A stretch of 64,000 nt of DNA, taken from NCBI RefSeq assembly GCF_004138205.1, contig NZ_RXNQ01000022.1, forward strand, positions 124,001 to 188,000, written 5' to 3'. The position numbers were made by a program, and so were the translations under genes. How positions within the stretch are numbered: position 1 is the first letter of the stretch; each line of letters starts with the position of its first letter. The DNA comes from Pedobacter sp. SYP-B3415 (GTDB lineage Bacteria > Bacteroidota > Bacteroidia > Sphingobacteriales > Sphingobacteriaceae). This document shows positions 1 through 7,491 of this stretch, piece after piece. A model generated the notes under the pieces. It did no database searches. It worked only from the letters and a program-made list of their open reading frames with translations, and was not told the DNA's origin.

Positions 1-692
1 GCCTTCATTTGCTGAATATATTTTACAAAATATTTTGCATATGCAGCATAATGCTCAGGTTTAAGACTGCCGCCTACGAAACTGTTATTTGTCTTCATCC
101 AAAGGGGTGCTGTCCACGGGGAACCCATAATTTTAATACCGGGCATCAGGGCCACAATCTTCTTCAGCACCGGCAACAGGTCCCTGCGTTCGGGTTCGAG
201 CGAGAACCGTTCCATATTCGGATCGGTCTGACCTGTGGCGATGTCGTTATAGGTAAAAGTGCTTGCGCTGAGGTCTGATGCACCGATGCTTAACCTGAGG
301 TAACTAACGCCTATTCCATCTGTGCTGAAAAGTTCTTTCAACAGCTCATTTTGTGCAGCTTCCGGCAGGGTATTGATCAGCATGGCGCTTCCGCCTGTAA
401 GCGTATAGCCAAAGCCGTCAATTTGCTGATAGGTGCGGGTATCGTTTACCTCTATCGTTGTGCCTGACCCGGTGCCATCTTTAAAATTCAGCGCTACGTT
501 CTGCTTCTGGAACTTTACAACCCCATCGCCCTGCGTAAGCCAGAAAGCAACGTCTGAGCTGACTACGGGCGGCTCCGGCTCGGGCGGATTAACCGGGTTT
601 TCGGGTGCCGGCGATTTCGAGCAGTTCAGTAACGACAGCAGTACAATCGATAGCATTGTCTTAATGGCCATTTTTCTCAGGCTTAATATCAT
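1..692 (-). CDS. GH30-family glycoside hydrolase, lipoprotein, C-terminus cut by window edge
   Basis: Only the first 230 codons are in the window; the frame is open to base 1. The N-terminus has a lipoprotein signal with the Cys in LLNCSKS, followed by a Pro/Glu-rich linker. From about residue 75 it matches the start of GH30 enzymes: QQIDGFGYTLTGGSA, then YLRLSIGASDLS, then GSPWTAPLWMKTN. GH30 members hydrolyse beta-1,6- or beta-1,3-glucans or related beta-glycosides. The two catalytic glutamates lie beyond the edge, so activity cannot be judged. It is the last visible gene of the susC operon, 16 bp after GH16. A GH30 with a GH16 fits beta-1,3/1,6-glucan (laminarin-like) degradation; the subfamily is inference. 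The start is taken at 692; a Met at 671 is an alternative. Confidence 0.85.
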   Translation of the reverse strand, partial: MILSLRKMAIKTMLSIVLLSLLNCSKSPAPENPVNPPEPEPPVVSSDVAFWLTQGDGVVKFQKQNVALNFKDGTGSGTTIEVNDTRTYQQIDGFGYTLTGGSAMLINTLPEAAQNELLKELFSTDGIGVSYLRLSIGASDLSASTFTYNDIATGQTDPNMERFSLEPERRDLLPVLKKIVALMPGIKIMGSPWTAPLWMKTNNSFVGGSLKPEHYAAYAKYFVKYIQQMK

Positions 693-708
693 TTGTTGTG
701 GGTATATG

Positions 709-1566
709 TTATTGTTTCTCAATCATCTTGTAATACCGCACGTATTCAATCTCTAGCTTTTGCGGAAGATTATCATCGGCAATACCTTGCGCTCCGCCCC
801 AGTCACCGCCAAAGGCGATATTCATCAGGAGGTGAAACTTTTTGTCGAATGGCCAGACGGCGTATCCTTTGCCTTCGTTACCGAACTCAAAAACTTTTTC
901 GTCGTCGAAATAGCCGCGTACGGCGTAGGGTGTCCAGTCTACCCGGTACTTGTGGAAGGTGTCAGATACTTTGTCGAGCTTTCGGGTAGCCGTTTTTTGG
1001 GTATTGATACGAAAGTAATAAGCTTCGGTATGTGTACTGAAATGCACAACATCCTGGTCGTATCCAACATGTTCCATAATATCGATCTCGCCCGATTTCG
1101 GCCAGTCGCCATAGGCGCGTTCTGTTGGCAGCATCCAGAGCGCCGGCCAGGTTCCTTTGCCTCGGGGTAGTTTCGCGCTGATTTCCCAGCGACCATAAAG
1201 GAAATCGCCTTTGCCCCTGCTTACCACCCTGGCCGATGTGTAGCTCCGCCCACCCAGGTTTTCCTTTTTCAAGATGATATTCAGTTTGCCGTCGGCAACC
1301 ACGGCATTGGCTGTACTGTTGGTATAATACTGTAACTCGTTGTTCCCCCATCCAGATCCGCCGATGTCATAATCCCACTTTGTAGCATCGGGCGCCCCGG
1401 AATAGGTAAATTCATCTCCCCAGGTTGGACTGCTCTCAAAAGCCCAGCCTTTGTCCTGCGGTGGTCCGGGGAATTCAAACCTTTCCTGCCCTTCTGTACC
1501 TGGGTCTTTGCTGCAGGCCAGAGCGAGCAGGGCGAACCCAAGCATCATGTTAAGTCTCTTCTTCAT
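709..1566 (-). CDS. GH16 endo-beta-glucanase (laminarinase-like), lipoprotein
   Basis: 285 aa. A short lipoprotein signal (LLALACSKD) leads to a single GH16 beta-jelly-roll domain from about residue 45 to the end. The catalytic signature GEIDIMEHVG gives E160 as nucleophile, D162, and E165 as acid/base. WDYDIGGSGWGNNELQYYT and the MNIAFGGDWGG segment are typical of the laminarinase-type subfamily (GH16_3). The predicted role is endo-hydrolysis of beta-1,3- or mixed-linked glucan at the cell surface, supplying oligosaccharides to the SusCD pair upstream. It is complete and co-directional, 39 bp after the PKD lipoprotein gene. The family is clear; the exact linkage specificity is not visible in sequence. 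Confidence 0.95.
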   Translation of the reverse strand: MKKRLNMMLGFALLALACSKDPGTEGQERFEFPGPPQDKGWAFESSPTWGDEFTYSGAPDATKWDYDIGGSGWGNNELQYYTNSTANAVVADGKLNIILKKENLGGRSYTSARVVSRGKGDFLYGRWEISAKLPRGKGTWPALWMLPTERAYGDWPKSGEIDIMEHVGYDQDVVHFSTHTEAYYFRINTQKTATRKLDKVSDTFHKYRVDWTPYAVRGYFDDEKVFEFGNEGKGYAVWPFDKKFHLLMNIAFGGDWGGAQGIADDNLPQKLEIEYVRYYKMIEKQ

Positions 1567-1605
1567 ACGGTAAATATTGGCCGCAGCATGGCTGCGGCCA
1601 GGTTA

Positions 1606-2454
1606 TTAATTTGTTCCTCTGAACTCAACATTGGTAATCGAGATGCCCGAAGTTCCCAGGTTGGCACCGCCGGTACGTATGACCAGGTACACTTTTCCGC
1701 TTTGCGGGAAGGTTACGGTGTTGCCGCTGCCGCTGCAGGAAAGAGCCGATAACTTGCCGCTGAAAGCAGCCTTGCCGCAGCCTGCCCATGTATTCAGGGC
1801 AATGCGTGAGCCACCGGCGTTGTAGTCTGATCCCTGTACCGGCACTGCTGTACCAACATATACCTCGAACCAGGTATCTGTAGCACCGCTGCCCGAAACA
1901 ACCATATCTACTTTGTATTTTTTTCCGCCTACCACGTCAATAGCCTGGTAAATGCCCTGTTGACCGTTGTTACCGCCGGCAGCGGTCATTTTCCCGTTTG
2001 CCATGGTCCAGGTTACGCCGGGAGTCAGATTCAACCGCGTCCATTTTGCGTCGTCGCCGGCCTCCATTCTTGCGCCCTGCACAAGGTTTCCCGCAACCGG
2101 GTCAGAACTGGTAACGGTAACGTCCTGCGAGGTGCTGGCTGTAGAGCCGCCTTTGCCGATGGTTGTCAGGGTAATCTTGTATTTACCTGCATCGGGATAA
2201 AACGCGGTATCGATCATTTTGCCGTTTGCAGAACCGCTGCCGTCGCCACGGTCCCAGCGCACACCGACTACATCAGTATTTGATTTAAGCACATACGTAT
2301 TTGTTTTGCCTTGTACCGGTGTAACCGTGAATGTTGCAGGGGGTGTTGAGGACAGCCCGTTTCCATTGCCGAACTCTTCCGGCTTACAGCCGCTGAAAGT
2401 TGCGCCGAACAGCAGTGCTGCCAGTGCAGTATATTTTATATCGCTGAATTTCAT
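1606..2454 (-). CDS. PKD-domain surface glycan-binding lipoprotein (SGBP-like)
   Basis: 282 aa lipoprotein (ATFSGCKPEE lipobox). Residues about 40-120 form a PKD-like domain (VGVRWDRGDGSGSA, then DAGKYKITLTTIGKGG). The C-terminal half (about 125-282) resembles a jelly-roll carbohydrate-binding module, with a likely substrate-induced or disulfide-containing loop (WAGCGKAAF, SALSCSGSG). No catalytic motif is seen. Genes in this position, directly after susD, commonly encode surface glycan-binding proteins that help SusD capture the polymer. PKD-containing proteins occur in known laminarin loci of marine Bacteroidota. It sits 14 bp after susD and 39 bp before GH16, so it is co-transcribed. The glycan-binding role is inference from position and architecture. 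Confidence 0.8.
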   Translation of the reverse strand: MKFSDIKYTALAALLFGATFSGCKPEEFGNGNGLSSTPPATFTVTPVQGKTNTYVLKSNTDVVGVRWDRGDGSGSANGKMIDTAFYPDAGKYKITLTTIGKGGSTASTSQDVTVTSSDPVAGNLVQGARMEAGDDAKWTRLNLTPGVTWTMANGKMTAAGGNNGQQGIYQAIDVVGGKKYKVDMVVSGSGATDTWFEVYVGTAVPVQGSDYNAGGSRIALNTWAGCGKAAFSGKLSALSCSGSGNTVTFPQSGKVYLVIRTGGANLGTSGISITNVEFRGTN

Positions 2455-2468
2455 AATGCTGCTGCGGA

Positions 2469-3974
2469 TTAATAGTTTGGATTCTGTTTCAATTTTGTGT
2501 TTTCAAGCTCGCGCAATGGGATTGGCAACACCTCATGTTTGCCTGCTATGAAACCCCTTGCACCCAATACGGCCGGCGCGCGCCCGGTACGAACCAGGTC
2601 AAACCAGCGATGGCCTTCACCTGCCAGCTCCAGACGGCGCTCATTCATCAGGTTGTCCATATTTAAAGGAAGCGGGTTCAGGCCTACGCGGGCACGAACC
2701 GCATTAAACAGGGCAGCAGCACGCGTGTTGGGTGTTCCGGCACGCAGCAATGCTTCTGCTTCCATCAGGTAGGTGTCGGCGAGCCTGATCTCATACATAT
2801 TCTGACCAAAGTTGAGCTCTTTCGCTCCGGCTCCGGTTGTCTTGTTTTTTTCGCGGCCTGCAAATTTTTCGAGGAAATAACCGGTGTTCATATAACCAGG
2901 TTCGTAATCGGCTGCGCCTACTGCTTTCAGGCTGTCAAGGTTAGCAATGGTTGCCTTATTACGCGGATCGAAGTGAATGGCATCAAACAGTGATTTTGTT
3001 ACCGGGTTGAAACTCCAGCCCGAAACATAGTCCGGGGCATTGGCGCCAGGCTTGTAACCCCGTGGTCCGACCAGAATATTCATATGGTTACCTTCGGTAC
3101 AGGCTGCACAGCCCCAGTCGCCGGCAGAGGTCGTTGTTGCCGACAGTTCAATGATCGATTCGGTATTAAACTTATTATTAACGTTCCACAGGTCGGCAAA
3201 ATTGGCCAGAAGACGGTAACCATATTGGCTGGTGGTGCCTGGTGTGCCGTTTACATCCTGAAACGCTGCCGCGGCGGCAGCAAATTTTTCCTGTTGCAGC
3301 AGCACTTTACCAAGAATGGCTTTTGCTGCCCCTTGCGACAGTCGACCACCCTCGGTAGCAAGGGCAACCGTCACCGGCAGCGCAGGTATCGCTTCATTCA
3401 GGTCTTTCTCAATTTGCGCATATACAGCCGCAGGCGTACTTTGCTCCACGTTATAAAGCTGTGATGTTTCTACCGCCGTCAATAAAAGCGGAATGTTTCT
3501 GAACAGGCGGACCAGGTCGAAATAAAAGAAGGCGCGAAGTGCTTTTGCTTCTGCTGCATACCGCGATTTGAGACCGGCATCCATAGGCACGCCATCAAGT
3601 TTCGACAACAATACGTTTGCGCGAAAAATCCCTGAATAGCCTTTGCGCCAAAGCTCTTCCTGCGGGCCGTTTGCCGCATTGAGCGTGTAATTTGACCACA
3701 CCTGGAATGCATTGATGTCGGTAGAACTTCCGCCGCCGGCGTAATGGTCATCTGATGCCGAATTTGCCGCAGGTATTTTTGATACATAACCATTTCCCTG
3801 CCAGCCCAGCACGTCGTAAACAGCCACCAGCCCGTTGTAAGCCTCTGATTGATTGCGGTAATAATTTGATTCGAGCATGGTTCCCTTCGGACTTACCTCA
3901 AGGAAATTTTTGCAGGAAACAACCAGTTGTGCGCCAAGAAGCACCACTACCGAATATTTTACTAAATTTTTCAT
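2469..3974 (-). CDS. SusD/RagB-family nutrient-uptake outer-membrane lipoprotein
   Basis: 501 aa, usual length for SusD. It has a lipoprotein signal with Cys in VVSCKNFLEVSPKG; the FLEVSPKG stretch is a hallmark of the family start. TPR-like helices fill the N-terminal half (AEAKALRAFFYFDLVRLFRNIPLL) and the RagB/SusD C-terminal domain contains LNNERRLELAGEGHRWFDLVRTG-type residues near 440-470 and ends at KLKQNPNY. SusD acts as a lid over SusC and binds glycan at the cell surface. It lies 35 bp after susC and 14 bp before the PKD lipoprotein. With the GH16 and GH30 downstream, a beta-glucan ligand is inferred. Confidence 0.96.
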   Translation of the reverse strand: MKNLVKYSVVVLLGAQLVVSCKNFLEVSPKGTMLESNYYRNQSEAYNGLVAVYDVLGWQGNGYVSKIPAANSASDDHYAGGGSSTDINAFQVWSNYTLNAANGPQEELWRKGYSGIFRANVLLSKLDGVPMDAGLKSRYAAEAKALRAFFYFDLVRLFRNIPLLLTAVETSQLYNVEQSTPAAVYAQIEKDLNEAIPALPVTVALATEGGRLSQGAAKAILGKVLLQQEKFAAAAAAFQDVNGTPGTTSQYGYRLLANFADLWNVNNKFNTESIIELSATTTSAGDWGCAACTEGNHMNILVGPRGYKPGANAPDYVSGWSFNPVTKSLFDAIHFDPRNKATIANLDSLKAVGAADYEPGYMNTGYFLEKFAGREKNKTTGAGAKELNFGQNMYEIRLADTYLMEAEALLRAGTPNTRAAALFNAVRARVGLNPLPLNMDNLMNERRLELAGEGHRWFDLVRTGRAPAVLGARGFIAGKHEVLPIPLRELENTKLKQNPNY

Positions 3975-4009
3975 CTGAATATTTTTATGAAATCTTCTTC
4001 TCGTATGTA

Positions 4010-7000
4010 TTAAAAACCAATGTTCAGACCGAACATAAATGAGCGTGCCTGCGGATAAATACCGCGGTCGATACTAAGTACGCCACCGCCGATTTCCGGA
4101 TCGTAACCGGTGTATTTGGTAAACGTGAACAGGTTCTCGCTCATACCGTAAACCCTTAATCGGTTCAGACCGAGTTTTCCCGAAATTTTCTGAGGGAAGG
4201 TGTAGCCCAGTTGAAGTACCTTGATGCGGAAATAATCCCCTTTCTCCAGGTAAAAGTCTGAAGGGTTGGTAAAGTTCCCGTTCGGATCCCCGTTTACAAG
4301 ACGCGGAAAGCTGTTTGACGAACCTTCACCGGTCCAGCGGCCAAGCGCTTTTGTCTGGTAGTTTGCATTGGCAACATCGAGCCTGCGCAATCCCTGGAAG
4401 ATGTGGTTGCCTGCAACACCCTGTCCGAAAACGGTCAGATCGATGCCTTTCCATCCGGCATTAAAGGTCAGACCGTATGACCAGTCTGGTGTCGGGTTGC
4501 CGATAAATACACGGTCTAGATCAGTGATTTTTCCGTCGCCATTGGTGTCCTGCCAGCGGAAATCGCCTGGTTTGGCGCTTGGCTGGATCATGGCTCCGTT
4601 AGCGCCGACGTAGTTATTGATCTCTGCCTGATTCTGGAAAATACCTTGTGTCTGGAAGCCATAAAACGAATTCACTGCCTCGCCAAGCGCTGTACGGGTA
4701 ATAGGATAAGTGCTGGCCTGAAAGCCGGTTCCGCCTGAAAGGAAAGTAATGTTGTTACCCAGGAACGTTACCTCATTTTTCAGGTAAGAAACGTTACCAT
4801 TAACCGAAAAGTCAAAGGCGCCGAACCGGTTTTTATAGCCAAGTTCGAGATCCACACCAGAGTTTTGCATGTCTGCTACGTTCCCGAAAGGATTATCAAT
4901 GGCGCCAACGTAACCGGGTATCTGAACACGCTGCAGGATTCCACTTGTTTTTTTGCGGTACCAGTCAAAAGACAGGGATAGTTTATCAAACATGGTGGCC
5001 TCAAAACCGATGTTGGTCTGACTCGTTTCTTCCCAGCGCAGATCCGGGTTAGAAGGCGCGTTGGGGCTGTAGCCGATATCGTAGCTTCCGGATGTGCCAA
5101 GCGTATAGTTCCTGCCGCTTCCTATCGTTGAGAGGAATGCAAAATCACCAATGGCATCACTACCGACCACCCCGTAACCACCGCGGATCTTCAGGGTATT
5201 GATAATATTGTTTTGCGGCCAGAAATCTTCCTGAGAAGCGACCCACCCCAGTGAGAATGATGGGAAAACGCCATATTTATTGTTTGAACCAAAGCGTGAT
5301 GAGCCGTCCCGGCGGATAATACCCGTAACGAGATACTTTTCAGCGTAATTGTAGTTCAATCTTGCAAATAAGGAGTTAACCGTATGATCGGGGTTTTCAT
5401 AACCGTCTGAACTGCGCTGTGCCGTTGGAACCTTGTAGTTCAGCGACGCATCTTTAAAGTTATCAACCGGGATGTTGAAGAAATTCACGCTTGTACCGGT
5501 TGTGCGGTTGTCCAGGTAAGCACCCTGGCCTAAGAGAACCGAAATGTTATGCTTGTTAATATCTCTGGTATATGATACCGTATTCTCGATATTATAGGCA
5601 AGGCCCTTATTGTTTGAACGCGAAAAGGAGGTTTGGCTTGATATGTTCGTAGCGTTCAGATAAAATACCGGGGTGAAACTTTCGCCGCCCCAAACAGACA
5701 GTTTACCGCCCAGGGTAGAGCGAATCCGCAGTCCCTTAATGATTTCAGCTTCAGCGTACGCGTTGCCCACAAAGTTGTCAGACCAGCCATAATTACCAAG
5801 GCGCGTCTGGATATAGGCGAGCGGATTGGTCATTTCCTGACCCACGATTGGTGAAATGCCATAGGGAAAACCCAGCTCGTTGCGTACGGAACGCTGATCA
5901 TAGGCACCTGCCCTCGCCGGATTCGTTTCTACCAGCGGCGTAATCGGGTCAAGGTTAATCGCAGAGCTAAGCGGGCCACCAAATTCGCTGTTGGTATTGC
6001 CCAGGCCTATACTCTTATCATGCGAATAACCCAGGTTTTGACCAAGTTTAAGCCATTTGGTCAATTTGTGCTCAGAATTCAAACGAACGTTTGTTCTGTT
6101 AAATTTCGAGATATCCGTTGCCACAATACCATCCTGTGCCAGGTAGCCAAAAGATGCATAAAAGGTCGAACGATCATTTCCGCCGCTTACACTGAACTCG
6201 TGGGTCTGGCGGCGCGCATCATTGTTAAAAATGGCATCCTGCCAATCAGTTCCCTGTCCCAACGAGGCAGGATTCGCAAACACGGCTGCACCGCCGGCGG
6301 CAATAGAAGCTTCATTACGCAATACCGCATACTGTTCTGCATTTAACAGGCTAAGTTTTCGCGCGGGCGCGGATGTGCCGTAAAAGCCGTTATAGTTTAC
6401 CTGCGTTTTGCCTTCTTTACCCTTTTTTGTTGTAACAAGGATAACGCCGGCCGCTGCACGGGCACCATAAATGGCCTGCGATGCCGCATCTTTCAGCACC
6501 TCGATCGATTCAATGTCGCTTTGGTTAAGATAACCGATACCGCCATTGTCTACAACGACGCCATCGACTACCCACAATGGATCGTTGTTACCGAAAGACG
6601 TCAGACCACGAACACGAACTGTTGAGCCCGAGCCCGGCTGTCCTGAACTCGACGCAATGGTGATACCGGATGTACGGCCCTGCAGCGCCTGCTCGATACG
6701 GTTCACCGGCATCGATTCAAGATCTGCAGCTTTTACACTTGTTATGGAGCCGGTCACAACGCTTTTTTTCTGTGTACCATAACCGACTACAACGACATCA
6801 TTGAGAAGCTTCGGATCGCTGTCAAGTACGATGTCGATTGTGCCTGCAGCTGTTACCGCACGCGACTGTGTAAGCATTCCGGTCTGACTGAATACCAGGC
6901 GGCTTCCGGCTGAGGGAACAGCAATGCTGTAGTTACCCTGGGCATCGGTTGCCACAGCCCGGTTGGTTCCTTCTACCCGGACCGTTACACCGGGGAGCGG

Positions 7001-7117
7001 CATTGCGCTCGATTTTTCCGTTACCGTTCCTTTTACCGCCAGCTCCTGCGCCATCAGGCTCACAGGGCAGACGAATAAAAGTGTAAAGAAGAAAAGATAA
7101 GTAATTCTTTTGCTCAT
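4010..7117 (-). CDS. SusC/RagA-family TonB-dependent outer-membrane transporter (locus 1)
   Basis: 1035 aa. A signal peptide (to about residue 23, SLMAQ) is followed by a carboxypeptidase-regulatory-like beta-sandwich (about 27-105). A Ton-box-like stretch DVVVVGYGTQKK near 110 precedes the plug domain (VRVRGLTSFGNNDPLWVVDGV) and the 22-strand beta-barrel, ending with the aromatic-terminated FMFGLNIGF. It imports oligosaccharides across the outer membrane using TonB energy, paired with the SusD encoded next. There is no N-terminal STN domain, so sigma/anti-sigma trans-envelope control is not expected; control by the sensor regulator at 7492-10419 fits better. It is first gene of the 7117-to-1 operon, with a TAnnTTTG box and operator-like repeats upstream. 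Confidence 0.97.
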   Translation of the reverse strand: MSKRITYLFFFTLLFVCPVSLMAQELAVKGTVTEKSSAMPLPGVTVRVEGTNRAVATDAQGNYSIAVPSAGSRLVFSQTGMLTQSRAVTAAGTIDIVLDSDPKLLNDVVVVGYGTQKKSVVTGSITSVKAADLESMPVNRIEQALQGRTSGITIASSSGQPGSGSTVRVRGLTSFGNNDPLWVVDGVVVDNGGIGYLNQSDIESIEVLKDAASQAIYGARAAAGVILVTTKKGKEGKTQVNYNGFYGTSAPARKLSLLNAEQYAVLRNEASIAAGGAAVFANPASLGQGTDWQDAIFNNDARRQTHEFSVSGGNDRSTFYASFGYLAQDGIVATDISKFNRTNVRLNSEHKLTKWLKLGQNLGYSHDKSIGLGNTNSEFGGPLSSAINLDPITPLVETNPARAGAYDQRSVRNELGFPYGISPIVGQEMTNPLAYIQTRLGNYGWSDNFVGNAYAEAEIIKGLRIRSTLGGKLSVWGGESFTPVFYLNATNISSQTSFSRSNNKGLAYNIENTVSYTRDINKHNISVLLGQGAYLDNRTTGTSVNFFNIPVDNFKDASLNYKVPTAQRSSDGYENPDHTVNSLFARLNYNYAEKYLVTGIIRRDGSSRFGSNNKYGVFPSFSLGWVASQEDFWPQNNIINTLKIRGGYGVVGSDAIGDFAFLSTIGSGRNYTLGTSGSYDIGYSPNAPSNPDLRWEETSQTNIGFEATMFDKLSLSFDWYRKKTSGILQRVQIPGYVGAIDNPFGNVADMQNSGVDLELGYKNRFGAFDFSVNGNVSYLKNEVTFLGNNITFLSGGTGFQASTYPITRTALGEAVNSFYGFQTQGIFQNQAEINNYVGANGAMIQPSAKPGDFRWQDTNGDGKITDLDRVFIGNPTPDWSYGLTFNAGWKGIDLTVFGQGVAGNHIFQGLRRLDVANANYQTKALGRWTGEGSSNSFPRLVNGDPNGNFTNPSDFYLEKGDYFRIKVLQLGYTFPQKISGKLGLNRLRVYGMSENLFTFTKYTGYDPEIGGGVLSIDRGIYPQARSFMFGLNIGF

Positions 7118-7175
7118 AATAATTATTTGGTTAGTAATGGGGTTTGTTTAGGCAAGCGGGGAGCATTGCCTTTCT

Positions 7176-7183
7176 CAAATCTA
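7176..7183 (-). promoter_or_regulatory. Putative -7 promoter box of the susC operon
   Basis: The minus strand reads TAGATTTG, a full match to the Bacteroidota -7 consensus TAnnTTTG, 59 bp before the susC start. No clear TTTG lies at the -33 position; that place is occupied by the inverted repeat at 7195-7220, which suggests an activator-dependent promoter. Confidence 0.6.
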
Positions 7184-7194
7184 TGAGCGTATTC

Positions 7195-7220
7195 AGGGCT
7201 TTGACTTTTTTGAAAGCCCT
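7195..7220. promoter_or_regulatory. 8-bp inverted repeat overlapping the -33 region of susC
   Basis: AGGGCTTT, 10-bp spacer, AAAGCCCT: arms 7195-7202 and 7213-7220 are perfectly complementary. It begins 11 bp upstream of the TAGATTTG box, exactly where a -33 element would be. This is where a dimeric activator such as the LuxR-type regulator encoded next door could bind. Binding is inference. Confidence 0.5.
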
Positions 7221-7269
7221 ACATGTATCCTACTGCGAAGCTTTTTACACCCTCAACGGCATTTAGACG

Positions 7270-7288
7270 GCACTACATCAGCACTACA
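7270..7288. promoter_or_regulatory. Direct repeat GCACTACA x2 with 11-bp period; inverted partner at 7410-7420
   Basis: GCACTACA occurs at 7270-7277 and 7281-7288, one helical turn apart. The complementary 11-mer CTGATGTAGTG at 7410-7420 is an exact inverted copy of CACTACATCAG at 7271-7281. All lie in the 374-bp space between the regulator gene (ends 7492) and susC (starts 7117). This AT-rich space has no other gene. The repeats are candidate upstream activator sites. Confidence 0.5.
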
Positions 7289-7491
7289 GACACAGGGTAA
7301 AATGTTGATTATTAACAATTTACTAATAAGACTTACATTCGAATGTTAATATGTTCACCAATGCTAAAACGTGAATTTTAAATCGTTTTAGCAATTTCTG
7401 CTAGTTGAACTGATGTAGTGAATTACCTGGCGTATTGCACAAAATCATGAGATATCACGGCGTGAAAAACGCCGAAAAGTTACCCGTTTTG

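Noticed and set aside
433-989. Overlapping plus-strand ORFs across the GH30/GH16 genes
   Set aside because: They are antisense to well-supported minus-strand genes with clear catalytic motifs and show no domain or promoter of their own.
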